A stretch of 64,000 nt of DNA from UBA8389 sp035719105 (GCA_035719105.1 DASTGN010000003.1:186001-250000), one strand, 5' to 3'. Shown: positions 47,339 to 55,026, counted from the stretch's first letter. The notes: generated by a model not told the origin, from the sequence alone. Numbers and translations are program-made.

Positions 47339-47926
47339 ATGGCAACTAAAATCAGATTGCAAAGACACGGCCGCAAAGGGTATGCATTTTACCACGTTGT
47401 AGTCGCAGACAGCAGGGCACCACGAGATGGTAAATTTATTGAGAGATTAGGTTCGTACAACCCGAACACAAATCCTGCTACAATAGATTTGAATTTCGAA
47501 CGCGCCTTGTATTGGGTATCAACCGGTGCACAACCCACCGACACCGCTCGTACAGTACTTTCCACCGAAGGCGTACTGATGATGAAACACCTCTTGGAAG
47601 GTGTCAAAAGAGGCGCTTTCAACGCCGAAGAAGCTGAAGTAAAATTCAATGCATGGAAACAAAGCAAAGATGCTTCTATCAACGCCGCCAAGGTTTCCCT
47701 TAAAGATGCCGCCCGCGCCGATGCTAAAGCTCGTTTAGAAGCTGAGGTAGCTGTCAACAAAGCTAAAGCCGAAGAAGTAGCCGCTAAACAAGCTGCTCTC
47801 CGCGCCGAAGAAGCTGCTGCCAATGCTCCCGTTGAAGAAGCACCCGTCGCTGAAGCTCCTGCAGCTGAAGAAGCCGAAGAAGTAGCTGAGGAAAAAGTTC
47901 CTCACGTTGCTCCAGACGCTGAATAA
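47339..47926 (+). CDS. rpsP: 30S ribosomal protein S16 with Ala/Glu-rich C-terminal extension
   Basis: Residues 1-~80 are S16, a 30S assembly protein: MATKIRLQRHGRKGYAFYHV, ADSRAPRDGKFIERLGSYNP and the closing GAQPTDTARTVLSTEGVL. The remaining ~110 residues are an Ala/Glu/Lys-rich, partly helical extension ending in many Ala-Pro-Val-Glu repeats, giving 195 residues versus ~80-90 in E. coli. Long S16 tails are common in Bacteroidetes, so this is not a fusion artefact. The antisense 144-codon ORF is a shadow of the Ala-rich codons. Confidence 0.96.
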   Translation: MATKIRLQRHGRKGYAFYHVVVADSRAPRDGKFIERLGSYNPNTNPATIDLNFERALYWVSTGAQPTDTARTVLSTEGVLMMKHLLEGVKRGAFNAEEAEVKFNAWKQSKDASINAAKVSLKDAARADAKARLEAEVAVNKAKAEEVAAKQAALRAEEAAANAPVEEAPVAEAPAAEEAEEVAEEKVPHVAPDAE

Positions 47927-47933
47927 TATTTAA

Positions 47934-47956
47934 GGAGTCCTTTTTCTACGGACTCC
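47934..47956 (+). terminator. hairpin between rpsP and tRNA-Ser
   Basis: GGAGTCC at 47934-47940 pairs with GGACTCC at 47950-47956 around a 9-nt loop. The tail after the stem (ACTTT) is a weak T-run and the tRNA begins 6 bp later, so it may act as a partial terminator or processing signal for a joint rpsP-tRNA transcript. Confidence 0.55.
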
Positions 47957-47961
47957 ACTTT

Positions 47962-48046
47962 GGAGAGATGGCAGAGTGGTCGATTGCGGCGGTCTTGAAA
48001 ACCGTTGAACAGCAATGTTCCTGGGGTTCGAATCCCTATCTCTCCG
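47962..48046 (+). tRNA. tRNA-Ser (anticodon TGA)
   Basis: An 85-nt class II cloverleaf. The acceptor arms GGAGAGA (47962-47968) and TCTCTCC (48039-48045) pair fully. The anticodon stem GCGGT/ACCGT (one G-T pair) encloses the loop CTTGAAA, with anticodon TGA at 47996-47998. A long variable arm (TTGAACAGCAATGTTC region) and the T arm GGGGTTCGAATCCC follow. CCA is not encoded. Reads UCA and other UCN serine codons. Confidence 0.95.
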
Positions 48047-48068
48047 CAAATACAAAAACAAAAAACAG

Positions 48069-48110
48069 TAAAAGCCCGTAAAATCAATGATTTACGGGCT
48101 TTTATTTTTT
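48069..48110 (+). terminator. terminator after tRNA-Ser
   Basis: TAAAAGCCCGTAAA (48069-48082) pairs with TTTACGGGCTTTTA (48091-48104) around an 8-nt loop, followed by six T. Confidence 0.9.
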
Positions 48111-48216
48111 TAGATACAACCAAAATATTGAAAAAATATCAGACTTTAAGAGACCCTTTCGGGTACCTGAATATACATCAAACTCACTTGAAATCAAATT
48201 ATTCCTTTTTCCAGAA

Positions 48217-48314
48217 TCATGCTGCTGCATGATAAACATTTTCAGGTATGTCCAGATTTACGCATCCGTACTTACGCTCCGCCAGAAGCGTTCCACGAAA
48301 ATGTTGTCCAGCGC
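48217..48314 (-). pseudogene. fragment of an IS3-family transposase (OrfB C-terminal region), frameshifted
   Basis: Reading leftward from 48314, one frame gives ALDNIFVERFWRSV, which matches the segment with the last catalytic Glu of IS3-type DDE transposases (DNxFVERFWRS). A one-base deletion near 48272-48277 shifts frame, and the match continues as KYGCVNLDIPENVYHA before a stop at 48217-48219. An in-frame stop also lies just before the ALDN segment. Only ~33 codons remain of a ~280-codon gene. The rest of the 48.1-48.56 kb gap is AT-rich, with no other gene recognised. Confidence 0.6.
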
Positions 48315-48560
48315 TCATCCTTTAGTACCAATAAATATAATTTAATATATTGATTATCAGCAATATAAATTAGCAGCTTCAAATTTTTTTAGAAAATTAA
48401 TGTGCTGAATTTAAGCGCTTTAAACATGTTCGAAACAACTAACAAGAACAAAGTTACCCTAAAATCTTTTCAAAAATGGGCAACATACCGCACTATTCGT
48501 CCCATTTGGCAGTTAAGCCAACAAAAAATATCAAAAAAGTGCATTTTATAGCTCTTTTCG

Positions 48561-48590
48561 TTGCATATAATAAATTTAATTGTATATTTG
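48561..48590 (+). promoter_or_regulatory. promoter of the split HipA operon
   Basis: TTG at 48561-48563, then 19 bp, then TATATTTG at 48583-48590, a good match to the Bacteroidetes consensus. The -7 box lies 8 bp before the ATG at 48598, so the next ATG at 48610 is the more likely start for hipB. HipB-type proteins normally repress this promoter. Confidence 0.6.
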
Positions 48591-48609
48591 CAGATAAATG
48601 AGCCGTATA

Positions 48610-48828
48610 ATGCACTATTCAGAGTTAATAAAAACAATAAAAGACCGCCGGGAAGCCTTACAGGTAACACAGGAAACCGTGGCGGAACTATCGGGTGTTG
48701 GGTTACGCACACTCAAACAGTTCGAAAGTGGAAAAGGAAACCCGACACTACTTACTTTACAAAAGATAGCCGATGTGTTGGGATTAGAACTAACACTCAC
48801 CGTCAAAAATTTATCTGGAAATAGATGA
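48610..48828 (+). CDS. HipB-like XRE-family antitoxin/repressor
   Basis: The 72-residue protein (76 if the ATG at 48598 is used) is a single helix-turn-helix of the XRE/Cro type: LIKTIKDRREALQVTQETVA, then ELSGVGLRTLKQFESG with the recognition helix, then NPTLLTLQKIADVLGLEL. It is expected to repress its own promoter and bind the kinase encoded downstream. The last 4 bp overlap the next gene (ATGA), so the three genes are translationally coupled. The HipB C-terminal extension seen in E. coli is short here. Confidence 0.85.
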   Translation: MHYSELIKTIKDRREALQVTQETVAELSGVGLRTLKQFESGKGNPTLLTLQKIADVLGLELTLTVKNLSGNR

Positions 48829-49169
48829 GACAGGTAAAAGTATTATTCAAAGACCAGGAAGCAGGAGTATTAACCCAGCACAACGATGGATCATTTACAT
48901 TCAGCTACAATGATGCATGGTTAGCCGACAACAACAAACCAGCAATCAGTCTCACGTTGCCTAAAAGTGAACAATCCTTTCATTCACCATTTCTATTCCC
49001 GTTTTTTTTCAACATGCTACCAGAAGGTTCAAACAAACAAGTCGTCTGCAAATTAAACAGGATTGATACAAAAGATTATTTTGGCTTACTGATGACTACC
49101 GCAAAAACGGATAGTATCGGTGCAGTAACCCTCATGGAAATCATTGGTAATAACACCGCAGAACAATGA
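48825..49169 (+). CDS. HipA N-terminal subdomain as a separate protein (HipS-like)
   Basis: The 114-residue protein corresponds to the N-terminal subdomain of HipA (Couple_hipA): MRQVKVLFKDQEAGVLTQHN, then ISLTLPKSEQSFHSPFLFPF and FNMLPEGSN. In classical HipA these residues are fused to the kinase core. As a free protein it corresponds in layout to HipS of the tripartite hipBST systems, where HipS is the antitoxin that blocks HipT. It overlaps its neighbours by 4 bp on both sides. Function here is inferred from the gene order and domain split. Confidence 0.82.
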   Translation: MRQVKVLFKDQEAGVLTQHNDGSFTFSYNDAWLADNNKPAISLTLPKSEQSFHSPFLFPFFFNMLPEGSNKQVVCKLNRIDTKDYFGLLMTTAKTDSIGAVTLMEIIGNNTAEQ

Positions 49170-50173
49170 AAAAAAGATTAGAAAATAATATTCAACATCC
49201 AATTACTCATTGTCCCGGCACCTTAGCTGAAGGTTTTAATGCTTATAGTAGAACATGTCTGAAACGAGTTTTTCAAGGCAAGGCGGTGCATTGCATATTG
49301 CCATACGACTCGCCTGCTTCCAATTCAGAAACAGACAACCTTTTCGATCAAAACAGAAAACGCATGTCTATCTCCGGTGTCCAGGAAAAATTCTCGGTAC
49401 TGCTCGAAAAAAATAAATTGAGGCTAATCGAAGAGGGCGAACGTGGCACATATATTCTGAAACCAATTCCTGGAGTAGGTAAAAATCCCAATCAGATGCC
49501 AGCCAACGAACACCTAACGATGCAAATTGCTCGTCAGGTATATAACATTGAAACAGCCGAAAATGCATTGATTTTCTTCAAAAACGGAGCTCCGGCTTAC
49601 ATTACCAAACGCTTTGATGTAAAAAACGACGGTTCAAAACTGGCGCAGGAAGATTTTGCGTCACTAGCTGGCCGGACACCGCAGACACATGGAGAACATT
49701 ACAAGTATTTGGGAAATTATTTTGAGTTGTTTGAATTGATGCAGAAGCATTTGCCAACCTATAAATTGGAAGTACCCAAACTATTGAAACTGCTGATTTT
49801 CAATTATCTGTTTTCTAATGGCGATGCACACTTCAAAAACTTTTCGATACTGGAGACCCCAATGGGCGACTACAGATTAAGTCCGGCCTACGACCTGATA
49901 AACAGTCGTATTCACATTGAGGATAGAGATTTTGCACTGGATGATGGACTATTACCCAGAAACAAAACACAGGGCAAGGTTAGTCATCAATTTGCAATAC
50001 TTGCTGAAAATGCAGGAATCAGTGAAACCATATTCAATGGAATCATGAAACTCTTGCTCTCAAAATCAGCAGAAGTTGAGAAACTGATAAATGCATCCTT
50101 CCTCAACGAAAGTATTAAACGGAATTATTGGCAAGCTTATCAAACCCGACTAAAGAAACTTTCAGAAGAATAA
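49166..50173 (+). CDS. HipA-type Ser/Thr kinase core lacking the N-terminal subdomain (HipT-like toxin)
   Basis: The 335-residue protein is the HipA kinase core. The Gly-rich loop reads KRMSISGVQEKFSVLL; Ser68 and Ser70 form the Ser-Ile-Ser pattern known as the double autophosphorylation motif of HipT. The ATP lysine is in GTYILKP, the catalytic Asp in FSNGDAHFKNFSIL, and the metal-binding Asp in LSPAYDLINS. All kinase residues look intact. HipA/HipT kinases phosphorylate aminoacyl-tRNA synthetases (GltX or TrpS); the target here is unknown. Two Cys near the N-terminus (CPGTL, RTCLKR) resemble a vestigial zinc knuckle. Confidence 0.85.
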   Translation: MKKRLENNIQHPITHCPGTLAEGFNAYSRTCLKRVFQGKAVHCILPYDSPASNSETDNLFDQNRKRMSISGVQEKFSVLLEKNKLRLIEEGERGTYILKPIPGVGKNPNQMPANEHLTMQIARQVYNIETAENALIFFKNGAPAYITKRFDVKNDGSKLAQEDFASLAGRTPQTHGEHYKYLGNYFELFELMQKHLPTYKLEVPKLLKLLIFNYLFSNGDAHFKNFSILETPMGDYRLSPAYDLINSRIHIEDRDFALDDGLLPRNKTQGKVSHQFAILAENAGISETIFNGIMKLLLSKSAEVEKLINASFLNESIKRNYWQAYQTRLKKLSEE

Positions 50174-50175
50174 TC

Positions 50176-50195
50176 CCCAAACAGTTTGGGTTTTT
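50176..50195 (+). terminator. terminator of the split HipA operon
   Basis: CCCAAA (50176-50181) pairs with TTTGGG (50185-50190) around CAG, followed by five T. Between it and the next gene (50196-50455) I see no gene, only a short palindrome-like stretch around 50400-50425. Confidence 0.7.
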
Positions 50196-50455
50196 ATGTA
50201 TTTGCATGCCCGACAGAAACGCTAAGCAAAACCGTTGACGTCAAAAGATAGCATACAACCCAAGTTACGTCGAACCTCTCGAATTGGTTCAATTGGTGAC
50301 CTTTCTACTTATAAAACCATCACTTGACCCATAACCCGAACGAGGGATTTCAAAATATTTACTTCATTTCTAAAGTAGTTTATTTCATGACCATGATAAA
50401 TGATTTTAATGAAAAAATCATTCGTAAATTCGTCAAATAATAAAACCCCTCTTTC

Positions 50456-51715
50456 ATGAAAACGATAGCCTACAATCCACTCACCATACCAACCTATGTA
50501 ATGGCAAAACCAATTGGTTCCAGTTGCAACCTGAACTGCGCCTATTGCTATTATCTTGAAAAGGCGAAATTATACGAAAATCGTAAGAACTTTATCATGA
50601 GCGACGATACGCTCGAAAAATACATTGAAAGTTATATTCAAGCTCAGCCAGTACCCGATGTCTTGTTTTCCTGGCACGGAGGAGAGACCTTGTTGCGGGA
50701 TCTTTCCTTTTATCGAAAGGTGCTTGCCCTTCAAAAAAAATACGGCCGCGGACGAAGAATAGATAACTCACTGCAAACCAATGGCGTATTATTGAATGAC
50801 GATTGGTGTAGGTTCTTTAAGGACGCTAATTTTCTGATTGGAATATCCTTAGATGGACCGGAACATTGCCACGATAAATATCGAAAAAACAAAGGAGGAG
50901 ACGGCACATTCCGACAAGTGATGCGAGGCGTCGAATTGCTACAAAAGCATCAGGTAGACTTTAATACGCTCTCCGTAATCAATAATTACAATGTCGATTT
51001 TCCGCTCGAAACGTATCATTTCTTTAAAGAAATTGGAAGTCAATACATGCAGTTCTCACCCATTGTAGAGCGATTGTCGAATGTACGACCCGATGGTTTG
51101 AACCTACTGCCACCCGACTTTAATGCCAATATAGAATCCAATGCCGGAACCGATTCCAATACAGAAACCGTTTTAGCTCCCTGGACAGTGGACGCCAAGA
51201 AATTCGGTCAATTTTATATATCCATTTTTGACGAATGGGTTCGAAAGGATGTCGGAAGGTATTTTATCCAGCTATTCGATGCGACGTTGGCCGGAACGGT
51301 CGGAGAACAGCCAGGCGTTTGCATTTTTGGAGAAACCTGTGGACATGCCACCGCGATGGAGTTTAACGGAGATGTATACGCCTGTGACCATTTTGTTTAT
51401 CCCGAATATAAATTGGGAAACATCAAAACCCATACCATTTTTGAAATGGTCTTTTCTCAAAAGCAATTGCGATTTGGAGCAGATAAGCGTGACATGTTGC
51501 CGTCGCAATGTCTCCAATGTGAATACAAGAAACTTTGCAACGGCGAATGCCCTAAAAACCGAATAATCAATACTTCGACCGGAGAACCCGGACTAAATTA
51601 TCTATGCGAAGGTTACACCGCTTTTTGGAAACATACAAAACCTTATATGGAGTTCATGGCCAATGAATTGCGCTTTGAACGTTCACCGGCAAACGTCATG
51701 AATTGGAACAAGTAA
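50456..51715 (+). CDS. anaerobic sulfatase-maturating enzyme (radical SAM/SPASM)
   Basis: This radical SAM enzyme converts a Cys or Ser of sulfatases to formylglycine. The 419-residue protein has MAKPIGSSCNLNCAYCYYLE, with the cluster cysteines Cys24, Cys28 and Cys31, and FSWHGGETLLRDLSFYRK. The C-terminal SPASM auxiliary-cluster region has GDVYACDHFVYPEYKLGNI and LPSQCLQCEYKKLCNGECPKNR. This fits the anSME family closely. No sulfatase gene is in the window, so it must act on one encoded elsewhere. The gene stands alone on the plus strand, convergent with the VOC gene. Confidence 0.9.
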   Translation: MKTIAYNPLTIPTYVMAKPIGSSCNLNCAYCYYLEKAKLYENRKNFIMSDDTLEKYIESYIQAQPVPDVLFSWHGGETLLRDLSFYRKVLALQKKYGRGRRIDNSLQTNGVLLNDDWCRFFKDANFLIGISLDGPEHCHDKYRKNKGGDGTFRQVMRGVELLQKHQVDFNTLSVINNYNVDFPLETYHFFKEIGSQYMQFSPIVERLSNVRPDGLNLLPPDFNANIESNAGTDSNTETVLAPWTVDAKKFGQFYISIFDEWVRKDVGRYFIQLFDATLAGTVGEQPGVCIFGETCGHATAMEFNGDVYACDHFVYPEYKLGNIKTHTIFEMVFSQKQLRFGADKRDMLPSQCLQCEYKKLCNGECPKNRIINTSTGEPGLNYLCEGYTAFWKHTKPYMEFMANELRFERSPANVMNWNK

Positions 51716-51749
51716 TTACGCCGCCAAGCGACGTAATTACCTAAAAACC

Positions 51750-52175
51750 TTACTGAAAACTGATGGTCCAACGAATACCAAAACGGTCGGTCAACATACC
51801 GTGGTACGCGCCCCAGAACATCATGGCCATCGGCATCTCTGCCTTGCCTCCCTCAGCCAAGCCATTAAAAAGAGCATCCGCTTCCTCCTTGGACGAAGCA
51901 TCCAGTGAAATGGCAAAATTATCTCCAGCGGTAGTTCCGCGGCCCATTTCGGGTAAACTATCGCTGCCAAAAAGCATCGCATTGCCACCTATCGGCAATT
52001 CCACATGTAAAACTTTATTCTTTAAGGAATCCGGAACAGGCGGAAAACCCTCCATGGGAGGCATATCCTTGAAATACTGCATCATACGGAATTCCGTCTT
52101 GAAAACTTTCTTATAAAAATTGAACGCTTCTTCAGTAAATCCGTTGAAGTTCAGCGAGATAACCATATTCTTCAT
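51750..52175 (-). CDS. VOC-family (PhnB/glyoxalase-like) protein
   Basis: The 141-residue protein is a PhnB-type VOC fold: ISLNFNGFTEEAFNFYKKVF at the start, then MLFGSDSLPEMGRG, and a closing MFWGAYHGMLTDRFGIRWTI. PhnB-like members often bind no metal and have no assigned reaction, so function is unknown. It has its own -7 promoter element 26 bp upstream and lies 60 bp beyond the thioredoxin reductase fusion, on the same strand, so it may or may not belong to that operon. Confidence 0.85.
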   Translation of the reverse strand: MKNMVISLNFNGFTEEAFNFYKKVFKTEFRMMQYFKDMPPMEGFPPVPDSLKNKVLHVELPIGGNAMLFGSDSLPEMGRGTTAGDNFAISLDASSKEEADALFNGLAEGGKAEMPMAMMFWGAYHGMLTDRFGIRWTISFQ

Positions 52176-52200
52176 CTTGATGTCTATTTAAATTAGGTAG

Positions 52201-52208
52201 CAAATATA
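52201..52208 (-). promoter_or_regulatory. -7 element for the VOC gene
   Basis: Read leftward this is TATATTTG, a perfect TAnnTTTG match, 25 bp before the VOC ATG. It suggests that the VOC gene can be transcribed separately from the radical SAM cluster. Confidence 0.5.
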
Positions 52209-52235
52209 CGCATCGACCATTCAAAATTCCAACAA

Positions 52236-53510
52236 TCAGTTCATCAATTTTTTCGAACAGTCGATAGCCGCAATCGTACCGTCCGAAACCGCTGTCGTGA
52301 TCTGCCTGTATTTCTTGCTCACCACGTCTCCGGCAGCATAAACGTCCGGTAAGGTCGTCTGACGATCCTCGTCCACCAAAATATACCCCCACTTGTCCAA
52401 AGATGGGAGAACCGATCCGAGCATCGAAACGTTGGCCTTAAATCCAATGAACACAAACACTCCGTCCGAAACCAATTTCGTGAACTCATGCGTCAACACA
52501 TTTTCTATCGTCGCAACCATCTGACCTTCCAATTTTTCAAAAAGCCTTGGTTCCGAATCGTAAATGACTGAAATCTTGGGATCGGCCAACAACGCATCCA
52601 CCGCCGTCTGGTTGGCTGTCAGCTTGTCAAACTGATGCACCATCGTAATCTTTGAAGCAAATTTGGAAATGAACAACGCTTCTTCCACAGCGGAGTTCCC
52701 ACCGCCAATCACCACCACTTCCTTGCCTTCAAAATATTTGGCATCGCAGGTGGCGCAATATGAGATGCCCTTGCCCTTGAATTCCGATTCCCCAGGCGCG
52801 TTCATCGTGTTGGGTGTTGTTCCCGTGGCTAATATGATTTTTTTGAAACGAATCGTCTCCAATTCGTCAATGACAATCTCTTTTTTAACCAAATCCACCG
52901 AAGTGACATCCACCGCCAGCTTCATGTCAATGCCCGAATGCTTGGCCTGTTCGCCCATGTTGTGCGCCAACAGGTATCCCGGTTGCGGCTCTTGAAAACC
53001 CGGATAATTTGAAACCTGATGCGTGATGGCCATATAACCGCCCGGCAACGCAGGATCAATCAAAACCGTCTTGATTTTGGCCTGACCCAGATAAATTCCA
53101 GCAGTCAGACCTGCAGGGCCACCACCCAAAATCACCACATCGTAATCCGACACCATTGGTTTGCGAGCAGCATGCACCTTCGAAACCTCTTCGGGCGAAA
53201 GCATCCCGTCCAATTTCTCCATCAACTGCGATTTGCGAATGGCACCACTGACGAACTCTGTAACCTGCTTGCCCTGATCAAAAAACAAGACCGTCGGTGA
53301 GGAAGTCACCCCAAGCTGAGTTGCCAATTCTCGGTTCGCCTGACGGAAAATCTTCAAAAACTTCAGGTTCGAACCGTACAGTTCAGCCATTTCTTCGAAC
53401 TTCGGAGCCAACGCTTCACACGGAGGACACTCGGTCGAATAAAAATCCAAAACAACTTTTCCACCGTTCAAAACCTCTTTTTCAAAATCTTTTGATTCAA
53501 TTTCTTTCAT
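52236..53510 (-). CDS. thioredoxin-thioredoxin reductase fusion
   Basis: Residues 1-~105 are a thioredoxin with active site ECPPC (Cys28, Cys31; CPPC rather than CGPC) and the cis-Pro loop TSSPTVLFF. Residues ~122-424 are a TrxR-like flavoprotein: FAD motif VVILGGGPAGLTAGIYLG, redox pair YCATCDAK (Cys252, Cys255), second dinucleotide motif VVVIGGGNSAVEEALF and closing YAAGDVV. After the second motif the sequence is MVHQFDKLTAN instead of the NADPH-specific HRRxxxR, so another electron donor (NADH or a ferredoxin-type donor) is possible. Thioredoxin at the N-terminus is the reverse of the Mycobacterium leprae fusion order. It starts 37 bp after the radical SAM gene with no promoter in between. 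Confidence 0.88.
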   Translation of the reverse strand: MKEIESKDFEKEVLNGGKVVLDFYSTECPPCEALAPKFEEMAELYGSNLKFLKIFRQANRELATQLGVTSSPTVLFFDQGKQVTEFVSGAIRKSQLMEKLDGMLSPEEVSKVHAARKPMVSDYDVVILGGGPAGLTAGIYLGQAKIKTVLIDPALPGGYMAITHQVSNYPGFQEPQPGYLLAHNMGEQAKHSGIDMKLAVDVTSVDLVKKEIVIDELETIRFKKIILATGTTPNTMNAPGESEFKGKGISYCATCDAKYFEGKEVVVIGGGNSAVEEALFISKFASKITMVHQFDKLTANQTAVDALLADPKISVIYDSEPRLFEKLEGQMVATIENVLTHEFTKLVSDGVFVFIGFKANVSMLGSVLPSLDKWGYILVDEDRQTTLPDVYAAGDVVSKKYRQITTAVSDGTIAAIDCSKKLMN

Positions 53511-53547
53511 CTGATAATCAATATAATACGATACTATAATTAAACTT

Positions 53548-54846
53548 TTACTTGAAGTAGTAGGAAGCTCCCAACGAAAGCAATTCCTTGATTGGACGGC
53601 AATCTGGAGAAGCTACCGAGCCGTTTTTATTCTTGGCAACCGACGCACAACCTCCTCCGCATGCCAACGCCAACGAACAGTCCTTGCATTCCAAAATGGA
53701 AGTGATGTCCCTGTCCTGCCACGCTTCCACCGCTTCGGTGTTCAGCGTAACGGTCGGATAAAAAGTGCCCAGTTCCTCCCCTTGTTTCCCGACGGTTGCC
53801 GTGCAGGAATAAATGGTGCCGGTATAGTCAAACGCCCATTCCGTCTTGCAAGCAGGACAAGAATCGAACAAAGGTTGTGGTAGCTCGTCGTTCTCAGAGA
53901 TGAATTTGGCAATGGAGAACGCAGGTTTGTAGAATTCGGCAATGTAGGGATGTTCTTTCAGCAGTTCATACATCGCACCGTAAAGCGAAGCACGGTCGTA
54001 CAACCGGTCTGGCGTGCTGTTGCAATGGTGAAGCTCGTAATTTCGACCAATTTGCGTCTTGAAAATTGGATTCGACGTCCAGCCTTTATCGATGGCAAAA
54101 CGCGACAAGGCAGGCAGGTTGCTCAGGTTGTCCTTATCGGCCACCATCCTCAAATTCACGGAGATACCAGCTTTCAGGCTAGCATCGATGCCCTCTACGA
54201 TTCTTTTGAAAGTAGGCTGCTTGCCAAGCAGGTACCGACGCGCATCGTGCACTTCTTCGGTGCCGTCCAGCGTTACTTGAACCTCCCGAATTCGGTGCTT
54301 CGACAACAAATCCAGGTACGAAGCCAACGTATAGCCGTTGGTTACAAAAGCCACTTCCAAACCAGCTTCCGTAGCTTTGTTCAAAAAATGCGTCAGCAAA
54401 AGACGCTGATTTTTACCGGGCAGCAAGGGTTCACCGCCAAAAACGGTCACATATTTACGTTTACCAGCAAAATGCACCTTCACATAATCGAAAAAGGAAT
54501 CGATCACCTCGGTCGAAAGCACCTGTTTCACAGGCTCATAGCCTTCTTGATAACAATACGTGCAGGCAAAATTGCAGGAATAATTGGGCACAAAAAACAA
54601 CTGGACCTCGTCTAATTCGCGGCGATCCAAAAAATCCAGATACGCATTCCGAAACGCAGATTGCTCGTCGAATTCCTGTGTCAGATAGCCTTTTTCGGCA
54701 AACGCACCTTCGGGATCGATTTCCTTAAGGTATCGATCTCTCTCCGTTTTCGAAATCAAGTCGGCACTGCCGTACAATGGATTGACGATGAGAAACTCCC
54801 CCGGGGCATCCGCCACTGGAGCAACAATATTGTGTTTGGATTTCAT
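53548..54846 (-). CDS. radical SAM/SPASM enzyme, probable peptide maturase
   Basis: The 432-residue enzyme has an N-terminal ~80-residue region (LIVNPLYGSADLISKTERDR, EKGYLTQEF) like the leader-binding front part of RiPP radical SAM maturases. The radical SAM site is NYSCNFACTYCYQEGYE (Cys91, Cys95, Cys98), followed by TVFGGEPLL. The SPASM region has many Cys: SCPACKTEW, GTIYSCTATVG, ILECKDCSLALACGGGCA and SPDCRPIKE, enough for two auxiliary clusters. Such enzymes install thioether or C-C crosslinks in small peptides. The gene follows a 35-residue Cys-rich peptide gene by 72 bp and a hairpin. The substrate is inferred from position. Confidence 0.88.
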   Translation of the reverse strand: MKSKHNIVAPVADAPGEFLIVNPLYGSADLISKTERDRYLKEIDPEGAFAEKGYLTQEFDEQSAFRNAYLDFLDRRELDEVQLFFVPNYSCNFACTYCYQEGYEPVKQVLSTEVIDSFFDYVKVHFAGKRKYVTVFGGEPLLPGKNQRLLLTHFLNKATEAGLEVAFVTNGYTLASYLDLLSKHRIREVQVTLDGTEEVHDARRYLLGKQPTFKRIVEGIDASLKAGISVNLRMVADKDNLSNLPALSRFAIDKGWTSNPIFKTQIGRNYELHHCNSTPDRLYDRASLYGAMYELLKEHPYIAEFYKPAFSIAKFISENDELPQPLFDSCPACKTEWAFDYTGTIYSCTATVGKQGEELGTFYPTVTLNTEAVEAWQDRDITSILECKDCSLALACGGGCASVAKNKNGSVASPDCRPIKELLSLGASYYFK

Positions 54847-54869
54847 AAGCTAACTATTTGATTTTAAAA

Positions 54870-54906
54870 GGGCTGCGTCCATATGAATTCCATACCGACA
54901 CAGCCC
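54870..54906 (-). terminator. hairpin between the peptide gene and the radical SAM gene (attenuator-like)
   Basis: Read leftward, GGGCTG-T-GTC pairs with GAC-G-CAGCCC (nine pairs with one mismatch) around a loop of about 17 nt, followed by TTTT. It lies just after the peptide stop codon (54919) and 24 bp before the radical SAM ATG. The weak T-run fits partial termination, giving more peptide than enzyme mRNA. Confidence 0.6.
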
Positions 54907-54918
54907 TAAAATCCATGC

Positions 54919-55026
54919 TCAGTCGTGACAACCAGCAATGGTCACGGAAACCTTGGCACAGCATTGTGCCACTTTTTTCGTGGATTTGCCGCTGTTACAG
55001 CAGCTTTTCTTAACTAAACTTTTCAT
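54919..55026 (-). CDS. 35-residue Cys-rich peptide, candidate radical SAM substrate (RiPP precursor)
   Basis: The ORF runs leftward from ATG at 55026-55024 to TGA at 54921-54919. The peptide has five Cys: Cys9-Cys10, Cys22-Cys23 and Cys33, with many Lys (seven) in the first 25 residues and a C-terminus AGCHD. It starts MKSLVKKSCCNSG and has VAQCCAK in the middle. It lacks a membrane segment and an obvious signal peptide. It sits between a methyltransferase gene and a radical SAM/SPASM gene, the usual place for a RiPP precursor. I do not recognise a named family. It could instead be a metal(loid)-binding peptide. Too short for ordinary gene finders. Confidence 0.7.
   Translation of the reverse strand: MKSLVKKSCCNSGKSTKKVAQCCAKVSVTIAGCHD

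Noticed and set aside
48470..48712. 80-codon leftward ORF over the hipB promoter
   Set aside because: It overlaps the promoter and start of hipB in antisense and has no family resemblance.
47962..50455. tRNA-Ser as an attachment site of an integrated element
   Set aside because: I looked for a direct repeat of the tRNA 3' end downstream of the hip operon and saw none, and no integrase gene is present; only an old IS fragment supports mobility.
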